From positions 1-10,536 of the forward strand of contig CAZGTM010000094.1 in assembly GCA_964528595.1 (NCBI GenBank): a stretch of DNA of 10,536 nt. Direction: 5' to 3'. Source of the DNA: CAYFKJ01 sp964528595. Its GTDB lineage: Bacteria; Pseudomonadota; Alphaproteobacteria; UBA2966. Below, in pieces: positions 1 to 5,755 of this stretch. The translations under genes and the position numbers were made by a program. How positions within the stretch are numbered: position 1 is the first letter of the stretch; every line of letters begins with the position of its first letter. The notes under the pieces were generated by a model. It was given only the letters and a program-made list of their open reading frames with translations, ran no database searches and was not told the DNA's origin.

Positions 1-53
1 AAGCCAACCCGATCCTAACATCCGGGCTGGACTAGTTTTCGGGGGGCAGGTCA

Positions 54-1010
54 ATGAATGACGACATTGGACTGGCGGACAAAGATGCCAAAGATATTCA
101 TCATGTTTTGAGCACGATCGCACCTCTATTTGAACTCGCCCCAAGTCTTCAATCCGGACTGGAAAAAACGGCAAGAGCTGCGGAAATTTCCCACACTGAT
201 GTCCTCGGCCCAATACACAATGTCACGAATAACGTCGTTACCGTTGCGAGACTACGAGAGATCGAAGCCCTCATAGATTCGAAGGTCATCCCGACGATTG
301 CGAAATTCGAAAAGGGAGCGTCTGATGCACATCTTCGGGCAGTAACTTTGACGAAGGACTACATCGAAGCCTGCCATATTGCGGCGACGATCCAGTCGGC
401 TACTTGCATCCAGTCCGGGAACAAGGCCATCGATTCGGTTTATTCAGGATTTAGAACACCAATCCAGACGACCAATACTGTTGTGATTGATGCCGCGAAG
501 GCGATTAGTGACCTCAATCACATTATGGAAACAGAGATCACCGTCGCTTTGAAGCCATTCCTGGATATCAGGGGGCCAATGTCGGAAATTGCAAAAGCCA
601 TGCGCGCGGTCGAGAGGGAAATTCGTGCGCTCGAGAGAGATCTCAGGAAGCGCATTCATATTCATGTCGGCCCGGTGAACGTGAAATTCACCGTGGGCCA
701 TCTGCTTCATGAATGGAAGATCGAGGTGAGGAGGTTTGAACACCTCCTGCATGTCGACAAGCTGAAAGCGGCGATGCGCCGTGCGGTTGAGAGAGTGGTT
801 CGTCATGTCGTGCACGCCATGGAGAAAATGATTCATCGGCTAGAGCGCAACGTCCGGATTGATGGCTTCGATTTACACAGTCTCGAAGTTGCCTTCAAAA
901 AATTTGAACTGGCGCTGGATATCAAGGGCATCGATTTCGGTCTTGGGAGTTATGACCTTGCAATGAAAGAAATGTCTCTTGGGCTCCACGGTTTGCAAAC
1001 GTGCAAATAA
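54..1010 (+). CDS. Hypothetical helical, His/Arg-rich protein (318 aa)
   Basis: I do not recognise this family. The ATG at 54 follows a G-rich ribosome-binding stretch at 41-50. There is no signal peptide or membrane segment, so it is probably cytosolic. Residues 1-170 are mixed hydrophobic and polar and look helical. Residues 176-200 (MSEIAKAMRAVEREIRALER and following) have heptad-like spacing and could form a coiled coil. Residues 200-268 are rich in His, Arg and Lys, with a repeating hydrophobic/basic helix pattern (for example RRAVERVVRHVVHAMEKMIH). The tail, 270-318, is more hydrophobic. It is visibly AT-richer than its neighbours: the line 61-120 has 27 G+C of 60, against 39 of 60 at 7141-7200. 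That could mean horizontal acquisition. It stands alone, convergent with the acyl-CoA synthetase operon, so context gives no role. That it is a real gene rests on length, codon quality and the hairpin after its stop. Confidence 0.72.
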   Translation: MNDDIGLADKDAKDIHHVLSTIAPLFELAPSLQSGLEKTARAAEISHTDVLGPIHNVTNNVVTVARLREIEALIDSKVIPTIAKFEKGASDAHLRAVTLTKDYIEACHIAATIQSATCIQSGNKAIDSVYSGFRTPIQTTNTVVIDAAKAISDLNHIMETEITVALKPFLDIRGPMSEIAKAMRAVEREIRALERDLRKRIHIHVGPVNVKFTVGHLLHEWKIEVRRFEHLLHVDKLKAAMRRAVERVVRHVVHAMEKMIHRLERNVRIDGFDLHSLEVAFKKFELALDIKGIDFGLGSYDLAMKEMSLGLHGLQTCK

Positions 1011-1056
1011 GATCCTCTCGACACTAGACGTATTCATGAAAAACGGAGAGTAATAT

Positions 1057-1084
1057 AGGGTAATTCCCGTCTTGGAATTACCTT
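1057..1084 (+). terminator. Perfect inverted repeat, possible terminator of the 54-1010 gene
   Basis: Arms GGTAATTCC (1059-1067) and GGAATTACC (1074-1082) are perfectly complementary around a six-base loop. An A-T and a G-T pair extend the stem to 1057 and 1084. It starts 47 bases after the stop of the 318-residue gene and is followed by only three T residues. It may be a weak intrinsic terminator, or a protein-binding palindrome. Confidence 0.45.
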
Positions 1085-1107
1085 TAACAAGAGATTAACG
1101 GTGGATC

Positions 1108-1272
1108 ATGAAAAATCACCACCCGGCATTGCTCTGTGCTGTACTGTTTGGGCTATTACCGGTACTAACTCGTTCAAGCCGTTCTGTGGTGAGTGCGGTG
1201 GATTACCGCCCCGCAACAAAATCCTCGAAAATGGCCGCTTCGGGTCATTTCCGGACCAAATCGGTAGGCTAA
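1108..1272 (+). CDS. Doubtful small ORF with signal-peptide-like N-terminus (54 aa)
   Basis: An ATG at 1108 opens a 54-codon frame whose start, MKNHHPALLCAVLFGLLPVL, has a short basic stretch followed by a hydrophobic run, like a secretion signal. GGTGG lies at 1100-1104, close to the start and not ideally spaced. The last third of the frame (from the Met at codon 42) is built from the dispersed repeat at 1231-1263, so the downstream part is repeat sequence rather than a known mature protein. It could be a chance ORF, or the 5' remnant of a secreted-protein gene interrupted by the repeat. I recognise no family. Confidence 0.22.
   Translation: MKNHHPALLCAVLFGLLPVLTRSSRSVVSAVDYRPATKSSKMAASGHFRTKSVG
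1231..1263. repeat. Dispersed intergenic repeat, copy 1
   Basis: This 33-base segment matches 8729-8761 at 27 of 33 positions. The blocks CCGCTTCGGGTCA and GGACCAAATCG are identical, and the five-base spacer between them differs completely. Both copies lie in gene-poor intergenic DNA about 7.5 kb apart. The CCGCTTCGGGTCA core resembles GTCCGCTT-type repeats I recall scattered through intergenic DNA of rhizobial genomes; that is from memory and was not searched. Confidence 0.6.
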
Positions 1273-1381
1273 CACTGTGTCCGCTAATCTCATCAAAGCA
1301 GACCTGATTGATTGAAACGTCCGCTTAGCGTAGGAATCCAGACATGCTCCGGTGGGCTGTCAAACTTCGCTTCATAGCCAA

Positions 1382-1396
1382 GAGCAGACTCTGCTC
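1382..1396. repeat. Small perfect hairpin downstream of the acyl-CoA synthetase
   Basis: GAGCAG (1382-1387) and CTGCTC (1391-1396) pair perfectly around a three-base loop. It lies about 73 bases past the stop of the leftward synthetase gene. There is no T tract on either side, so a terminator role is only possible. Confidence 0.3.
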
Positions 1397-1442
1397 GGCA
1401 CCTGAAAAGCAGTTCTGCCTGGCGGAGAGCTTGTCGATACCG

Positions 1443-1469
1443 GCAATTCTATTCGACTACCCGAATTGC
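1443..1469 (-). terminator. Inverted repeat at the 3' end of the acyl-CoA synthetase gene
   Basis: GCAATTC (1443-1449) and GAATTGC (1463-1469) are perfectly complementary around a 13-base loop. One arm touches the TAG stop codon of the leftward synthetase. No T run follows on the minus strand, so it would not be a classical intrinsic terminator; it could protect the mRNA 3' end. Confidence 0.3.
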
Positions 1470-3025
1470 TAATCGGCCAAGTCAAATAAACCCTTTCTGT
1501 ATATCTTGCCCGTCGGGCCGGTCGGCAATTCATCATGGAAATGGATGGCTTTGGGTAAAACCGCCGACGGGAGTATTTCAGCATTTTTCATGTGCTCTAG
1601 GATTTCCGTTGGCGAAATGCTCTTGTCGTCAACCACGACATGCGCGTCAATCCGCTCACCGAATTCCGGGTCTTCAACTCCAACAACCGCGGCCTGACGG
1701 ACGGCGGGGTGCATTAGTATGCTGCTTTCGACCTCTTCCGCGTGAATTTTGATGCCGCCGGAGTTTATCCGATTGTCCTTCCTTCCCCGAATGGTCAGAT
1801 GCCCCTGACTGTCGACGACGCCGAGATCGCCAGTCCGCCACCAGCCATTCTGGAAATTCTCGTGCGTGAGTTTCTCATCGCCCAGGTATCCCTTTGCAAG
1901 GGATCGGCCCGTAATTACGATTTCGCCGGTCTGGCCGGCTTCGATGACATCGTCGAAACCGCCGCCGGATTCAACGATCTTCAAGTCGGCACCCGGGATA
2001 GGTTGGCCCACGACGGTCGGCTGGTTCCCCTCGACCAACAAATCTCGTGAAGCGACGACGGCGGCGGCGCACCCTCCTTCCGACGCCAGGTAGGCAGTGC
2101 GGACCGCAGGCGCGAACGCGGCCAGTTCGCGGATCAGTTTCTCCGATCCCCTTTCCCCTGAAAAGAAGGCGACGCGAAGGTTCGAAAGATCGTCTGAAAA
2201 TTCCTGACCCAGGATGATATTCCAGGCGCTGGGAACATGGCCTGCCAGGGTCAGTCGTTCGTCGGAGAGTATCTTCAGAAAGTCGAACGGATCGAATCTG
2301 TCCTGGAAGTAGATTTTTCCCCGCAGCGCGACGAATGGCAAAACGTTATGAAGCCAGGCGGCAAATGACGGCGACATGGGAACGACGACACCGTCAGATG
2401 GATCGGATACGCCGTACACGAACGGTCCAGCGAAGGCGGTGGCAAGAACGCTAGCCTGGGTATGGACAACACATTTGGGATCTCCCGTCGTTCCAGAAGA
2501 ACAGAGAATGACGGAATCATGTTCGGGCGCGACCGGCGCCAAATTGATTGCACGACCGGCGGCAGTTGCCTGTGCCAGGTCGTCTCTTTCCGGATTTGAA
2601 CGGTCCAGGCGGATTACCCGCGGCTGACTGTCGACGCCCTCGGCAATTCGCCGTGCGCGATCGACCTGCTCATGATCGGATATCAAACAATCCGCACCCA
2701 CACGAGACAGCGTCTTCATTAGCCGCAGATCGGTATCCTTGGTGTGTAAAGCACAACACACTGCACCGAGCATTTGGCCGGCGAAGAAAACGACGGCATG
2801 ACGGGCTGACGACGCACAGAAGAAGGCGATGACACTACCCTTGCCAATTCCCAAGGAGCGCAAAACGACCGCCGCAGCCGTCGCCTGTTGCAGAGCTTCG
2901 TTCCCTGACCAGCGTGCGTAAGGATCCAGGAAGAAGGGATCTTGCCCTTTCCACTTGCAGGCCATGGCGAAGACATTCGCTACGCCGTTAGACGGAGCTG
3001 TCAATTCGTCGTCGTCCGCCGGCAT
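1469..3025 (-). CDS. AMP-forming acyl-CoA synthetase / carboxylate-CoA ligase
   Basis: A cytosolic ANL-superfamily ligase that activates a carboxylic acid to its CoA thioester through an acyl-adenylate. At 518 residues it is a typical length. Visible motifs in order: the P-loop SSGTTGDPK at 176-184, the adenine-site YLASEGG at 312-318, TGDLG at 398-402 containing the ribose-binding Asp, the hinge and CoA region RGRKDNRINSGGIKIHAEEVE (start 413), and the catalytic Lys507 in PTGPTGK. All essential residues are present. It starts 30 bases after the stop of the acyl-CoA dehydrogenase on the same strand, with a GGGGGT stretch before the ATG, so the two form one operon. The acid substrate cannot be told from sequence; aryl, fatty and dicarboxylic acids all remain possible. 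The family call is firm, the substrate unknown. Confidence 0.93.
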   Translation of the reverse strand: MPADDDELTAPSNGVANVFAMACKWKGQDPFFLDPYARWSGNEALQQATAAAVVLRSLGIGKGSVIAFFCASSARHAVVFFAGQMLGAVCCALHTKDTDLRLMKTLSRVGADCLISDHEQVDRARRIAEGVDSQPRVIRLDRSNPERDDLAQATAAGRAINLAPVAPEHDSVILCSSGTTGDPKCVVHTQASVLATAFAGPFVYGVSDPSDGVVVPMSPSFAAWLHNVLPFVALRGKIYFQDRFDPFDFLKILSDERLTLAGHVPSAWNIILGQEFSDDLSNLRVAFFSGERGSEKLIRELAAFAPAVRTAYLASEGGCAAAVVASRDLLVEGNQPTVVGQPIPGADLKIVESGGGFDDVIEAGQTGEIVITGRSLAKGYLGDEKLTHENFQNGWWRTGDLGVVDSQGHLTIRGRKDNRINSGGIKIHAEEVESSILMHPAVRQAAVVGVEDPEFGERIDAHVVVDDKSISPTEILEHMKNAEILPSAVLPKAIHFHDELPTGPTGKIYRKGLFDLAD

Positions 3026-3055
3026 GCCGCACTACCCCCGTTTGAACCGGGCCGG

Positions 3056-4201
3056 TCAGAGAGCCCGCCCGATGATGTACTTCATGATCTCGTTTGTGCC
3101 GGCGTAGATCCGATGCACCCTCGCATCGGCCCACGCCCGCGCAATCGGATACTCCCACATGTACCCGTTGCCGCCAAAGAGCTGGAGACAATCGTCAAGG
3201 ATCTGATCCACCAGTTCGGTGGTCCAGAGCTTGGCCATGGCCGCCGTTTCGGCCGACAGCTCGCCCTTGTCATGGAGCTCGATGCACTTGTCGACGAAAG
3301 GCCGGGTTGCCTCAACAGCCGTCGCCGCCTCGGCGAGCTTGAACTGCGTATTCTGGAAATTGAAGACGGGCTGCCCGAAGGCCTGCCGCTCCTTGGTGTA
3401 TTCCACGGTTTGATCGACCGCCGTTTCGCAGATCACCATCGACCGGACGGCAACCACCAACCTTTCCTGGGCCAAGCCATGCATGAGAATGCGCCAGCCC
3501 GCGTCTTCCGGACCAAGCATGCAATCGGTCGGAACGCGCATATCCTCGAAATAGATTTCGGCGGTGTCCTGGGCCTTGTTTCCGATTTTCTTGAGGTTGC
3601 GGCCCTTTTTATAACCCGGCGTGGAGGTATCTACCAGGAAGAGGGAGACGCCCCTTGAGCCTTCGCCGGGGCTTGTCTGGGCGCCCAGCAGTATAAGATC
3701 GCCGATGATGCCGTTGGTGATAAAGACCTTCGAGCCGTTGATGACATAGTGGTTGCCGTCGAGCCGCGCAGTCGTGCGGATGTTCTGCAAATCGCTGCCG
3801 CCGTTCGGCTCGGTCAGACCGATACTGGCAATGGCTTCACCCGCCGCCATTTTGGGCAGCCATTGTTGCTTTTGCTCATCGCTGCCGAAGTTGACGATAA
3901 ACGGGGCGACGATGTGGGCATGCATGTCCCAGGCCGGCGCCGCAAGCCCCGCCCTGCCCAGTTCCTCGATCACGATAGCGTCGTATAAGAAACCGGCTTC
4001 GGCTCCGCCATAGGCCTCCGGGATACTGGTTCCCAAGAGGCCAACCTCGCCCGCCCGACGCCATATTTCAGGCGGCGTCCTGCCTTCGTCCTCCCATTTT
4101 GAATAATTCGGCACGACTTCCGATTCGAGAAACTGCCTGGCGGTATCGCGAAAGAGCTCGTGCTCAGCGGAATAAACCGTGCGGGGAATGCGCAGTGTCA
4201 T
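3056..4201 (-). CDS. Acyl-CoA dehydrogenase, long-chain (LCAD)-like
   Basis: An FAD flavoenzyme that makes a 2,3-enoyl-CoA and passes electrons to ETF. I choose the ATG at 4201 (381 aa, MTLRIPRTVY): it matches the usual N-terminus, while the extra 19 residues from 4258 look non-coding. Visible features: family signature IGLTEPNGGSD at 127-137, ERQAFGQP at 271-278, QLFGGNGYMWEYP at 340-352, and a C-terminal YAGTNEIMKYIIGRAL. In MCAD the catalytic Glu sits just before the GT of this last motif, but here it is Ala367. Instead Glu246 in LAQERLV takes the place of the base used by long-chain and isovaleryl-CoA dehydrogenases. The C-terminal third reads like mammalian LCAD. First gene of a leftward operon with the acyl-CoA synthetase, divergent from the TetR gene. 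Chain length or branching of the substrate is not determined. Confidence 0.95.
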   Translation of the reverse strand: MTLRIPRTVYSAEHELFRDTARQFLESEVVPNYSKWEDEGRTPPEIWRRAGEVGLLGTSIPEAYGGAEAGFLYDAIVIEELGRAGLAAPAWDMHAHIVAPFIVNFGSDEQKQQWLPKMAAGEAIASIGLTEPNGGSDLQNIRTTARLDGNHYVINGSKVFITNGIIGDLILLGAQTSPGEGSRGVSLFLVDTSTPGYKKGRNLKKIGNKAQDTAEIYFEDMRVPTDCMLGPEDAGWRILMHGLAQERLVVAVRSMVICETAVDQTVEYTKERQAFGQPVFNFQNTQFKLAEAATAVEATRPFVDKCIELHDKGELSAETAAMAKLWTTELVDQILDDCLQLFGGNGYMWEYPIARAWADARVHRIYAGTNEIMKYIIGRAL

Positions 4202-4236
4202 TGGGGTTGCCCTATTCTTCCGATCGTCTGCACCGT

Positions 4237-4266
4237 CAGATTGACTTGGGCCAAACATGCTGTCAA
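4237..4266 (-). promoter_or_regulatory. Possible leftward promoter of the acyl-CoA dehydrogenase operon
   Basis: On the minus strand a perfect TTGACA -35 box lies at 4266-4261. At the expected distance (4243-4238) there is only a poor -10 match, CAATCT. It precedes the dehydrogenase ATG by about 40 bases. The -35 box shares two bases with the -10 box of the rightward promoter, so the two would compete. Confidence 0.35.
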
Positions 4267-4270
4267 TACT
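4241..4270 (+). promoter_or_regulatory. Likely sigma-70-type promoter of the TetR operon
   Basis: TTGACT at 4241-4246 and AATACT at 4265-4270 are separated by 18 bases. Transcription would start near 4277, about 18 bases before the chosen TetR start codon. This also argues against the longer upstream TetR reading frame, which would include the promoter. Confidence 0.45.
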
Positions 4271-4279
4271 ATTTGGTAT
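4266..4279. promoter_or_regulatory. Candidate TetR operator (imperfect palindrome)
   Basis: ATAC (4266-4269) and GTAT (4276-4279) form an inverted repeat with an additional A-T pair inside, giving five of seven symmetric pairs over 14 bases. It overlaps the -10 box and start point of the rightward promoter and touches the leftward -35 box. A repressor bound here could shut both arms. TetR proteins commonly bind such sites in divergent intergenic regions; that this is the site is inference. Confidence 0.35.
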
Positions 4280-4294
4280 GGTTATGGATTTCCG

Positions 4295-4924
4295 ATGATG
4301 TCCCTATCCGCGGCGGGGAAACAGGTTCAACCAGCGACCCGGCGAACCGGACGCCTGTTGAAGGCGGATTGGCTGGCGACCGGCATGGAAATGCTGGGCG
4401 CGCGCGGCCCTGGCGCGATCCGCATTGACGCCATGTGCGAACAGCTCGGCGTCACAAAGGGCAGTTTCTACTGGCACTTTGCGGATCGAGAGGAATTCCT
4501 GGGCGGTCTGCTGAGTTATTGGGAGTACAAAGCGACACAGGCGATTATCGAGCGGGTCGAAGCGCGCGGCGGATCTCCTCGGGCGCGAATCTTGTCGTTG
4601 CTGCATGAAGGATTGTCTGAAGAGATCGATTTCTCCGCAGAATTGGCCATTCGTCATTGGGCCCGCAACGACCACTTTGCGGCGAACGCGGTCAAGCGAG
4701 TGGACAAACAGCGCATTTCGTTTCTTGAGGAAATTCTCAAGGAGATCGGCATCGAGGCCGAATCGGCCACGACAAAGGCGATATTTCTCTATTCGCTCAA
4801 TCTTTCCCAGGGAACCATCGTGCGACGGGAATCCAAAGCGAATCGACATGCCAGGTTGCAGGAATTTGTCGACATGGTTATTGGCTCATCGACGGACAAA
4901 GCGGTAGCCGGCAACGATGGTTGA
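4295..4924 (+). CDS. TetR/AcrR-family transcriptional regulator
   Basis: A DNA-binding repressor of about 209 residues, normal for the family. I choose the ATG ATG pair at 4295/4298; the same frame extends upstream to 4160, but that part runs through the promoter and has no TetR-like residues. The N-terminal helix-turn-helix is clear: GARGPGAIRIDAMCEQLGVTKGSFYWHFADREEFL, beginning near residue 35, with the typical GxFYWHF recognition-helix signature. The C-terminal two thirds is helical and would hold the ligand pocket; it is too variable to suggest a ligand, though an acyl-CoA or the substrate acid would fit the context. It is the first gene of the rightward operon, divergent from the dehydrogenase/synthetase pair, and overlaps the next gene by 8 bases. 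Probable local autoregulator of both arms. Confidence 0.9.
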   Translation: MMSLSAAGKQVQPATRRTGRLLKADWLATGMEMLGARGPGAIRIDAMCEQLGVTKGSFYWHFADREEFLGGLLSYWEYKATQAIIERVEARGGSPRARILSLLHEGLSEEIDFSAELAIRHWARNDHFAANAVKRVDKQRISFLEEILKEIGIEAESATTKAIFLYSLNLSQGTIVRRESKANRHARLQEFVDMVIGSSTDKAVAGNDG

Positions 4925-5729
4925 ACTTGTCACAGAGCGCCTGCCGACGGAACCGGCCATCGCCTTCGACCATGTCGGCAGCGGCGAGTTGCTGGTATTC
5001 CTACACGGCATCGGGGGCAACCGAAGGAACTGGACAGAGCAGCTGGTGGCATTCGCAGGGGACTTTCACGCCATCGCTTGGGATGCCCGCGGTTACGGTG
5101 ACAGTGACGACTACGACGGCCCGTTGGACTTCAGCGATTTTGCACGTGACCTCGTCCGGCTGCTCGATCATTTCGAGGCGGAAAAAGCTCATCTCGCCGG
5201 ACTGTCGATGGGCGGAAGAATCGCCCAGGATTTCTATGCCTTGTATCAGGACCGCGTAAGGACCTTGACGCTCATCGCCACACACTCCGGTTTCAGCGAT
5301 TTTTCGGCCGAGGAAAGAAAGCGATTTGTCGAACTGCGCCGAAAGCCCTTGGTCGAGGACGGAAAGGAGCCGAGCGATATTGCGCCCACCATTGCCAAGT
5401 CGCTCATCGGCCCGTACGCGACGGAAGCGCAATATGAAAGGTTGGTCGCGAGCATCTCCGGGCTGCACAAGGAGAGCTACATTAAAACGGTCGAGGCGAC
5501 GACGTTGTTCGACCGCTCACAGGAGCTGGACGAGATTGCGGTGCCGACACTTCTGATTTTTGGTGAACACGATCCGCTGACGCCGCCGACACTGGGCCGA
5601 CAATTCGCCGACCGCATCAAGGGTTCGGAGTTCATCACAATTCCCATGGCCGGCCACCTGATAAACATCGAACAGCCGGATGCCTTTGAAACGGCGCTTC
5701 GCGCCTTTCTTGAGAAACACAAGGATTAA
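4917..5729 (+). CDS. Alpha/beta hydrolase, 3-oxoadipate enol-lactonase-like fold
   Basis: A 270-residue alpha/beta hydrolase with a complete triad: nucleophile Ser97 in GLSMGG, Asp219 in FGEHDPLTPP, and His247 in MAGHLINIEQP. The oxyanion-hole segment HGIGG is at 30-34 and is followed by DARGYGDSD at 56-64, a pattern common in enol-lactonases, C-C hydrolases and some esterases. No signal peptide, so cytosolic. The ATG at 4917 overlaps the end of the TetR gene by 8 bases with no good ribosome site, which points to translational coupling. It may open a lactone, cleave an ester, or release CoA from a pathway intermediate; the sequence does not decide. It is not assigned to pcaD because no protocatechuate genes are nearby. 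Confidence 0.9.
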   Translation: MVELVTERLPTEPAIAFDHVGSGELLVFLHGIGGNRRNWTEQLVAFAGDFHAIAWDARGYGDSDDYDGPLDFSDFARDLVRLLDHFEAEKAHLAGLSMGGRIAQDFYALYQDRVRTLTLIATHSGFSDFSAEERKRFVELRRKPLVEDGKEPSDIAPTIAKSLIGPYATEAQYERLVASISGLHKESYIKTVEATTLFDRSQELDEIAVPTLLIFGEHDPLTPPTLGRQFADRIKGSEFITIPMAGHLINIEQPDAFETALRAFLEKHKD

Positions 5730-5748
5730 TTCGCGCGCCGCGAAGGAG
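5730..5748 (+). promoter_or_regulatory. Hairpin overlapping the ribosome-binding site of the PuuD-like gene
   Basis: TTCGCG (5730-5735) and CGCGAA (5739-5744) form a perfect six-pair stem with a three-base loop. Its 3' arm overlaps the first two bases of a strong AAGGAG ribosome site at 5743-5748, seven bases before the ATG at 5756. Folding could lower initiation, but most of the site stays free. Regulatory meaning is speculative. Confidence 0.35.
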
Positions 5749-5755
5749 ATGGGCA

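Larger units (their letters stand above)
1011..1468. other. Gene-poor interval between convergent genes
   Basis: This stretch separates the rightward 318-residue gene from the leftward acyl-CoA synthetase. It holds the inverted repeat at 1057-1084, the doubtful ORF at 1108-1272, repeat copy 1, further GTCCGCT-like motifs near 1279 and 1319, and small hairpins at 1382-1396 and 1443-1469. I see no convincing conserved protein in either strand. Confidence 0.6.

Noticed and set aside
1101..1307. Rightward 68-codon frame with GTG start
   Set aside because: No ribosome site, no recognisable motif, cysteine- and proline-rich low-quality translation, and it runs across the dispersed repeat.
2942..3658. 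Long rightward frame of 238 codons
   Set aside because: It lies antisense to the well-supported acyl-CoA dehydrogenase and synthetase; its length follows from the GC-biased codons of the true genes.
4202..4258. Upstream extension of the acyl-CoA dehydrogenase to 4258
   Set aside because: The added 19 residues are polar and unlike the family; the ATG at 4201 fits the normal N-terminus and leaves room for the promoter.
4251..4276. CCAAA...TTTGG inverted repeat as the TetR operator
   Set aside because: Only the five terminal pairs match well (7 of 13 overall); the ATAC...GTAT palindrome is better centred on the promoter.
4160..4294. Upstream extension of the TetR gene to 4160
   Set aside because: It overlaps the divergent gene start and the promoter, and encodes Cys/Trp-rich sequence not seen in TetR proteins.
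4304..4849. Leftward 181-codon frame
   Set aside because: Antisense shadow of the TetR gene with no motif of its own.
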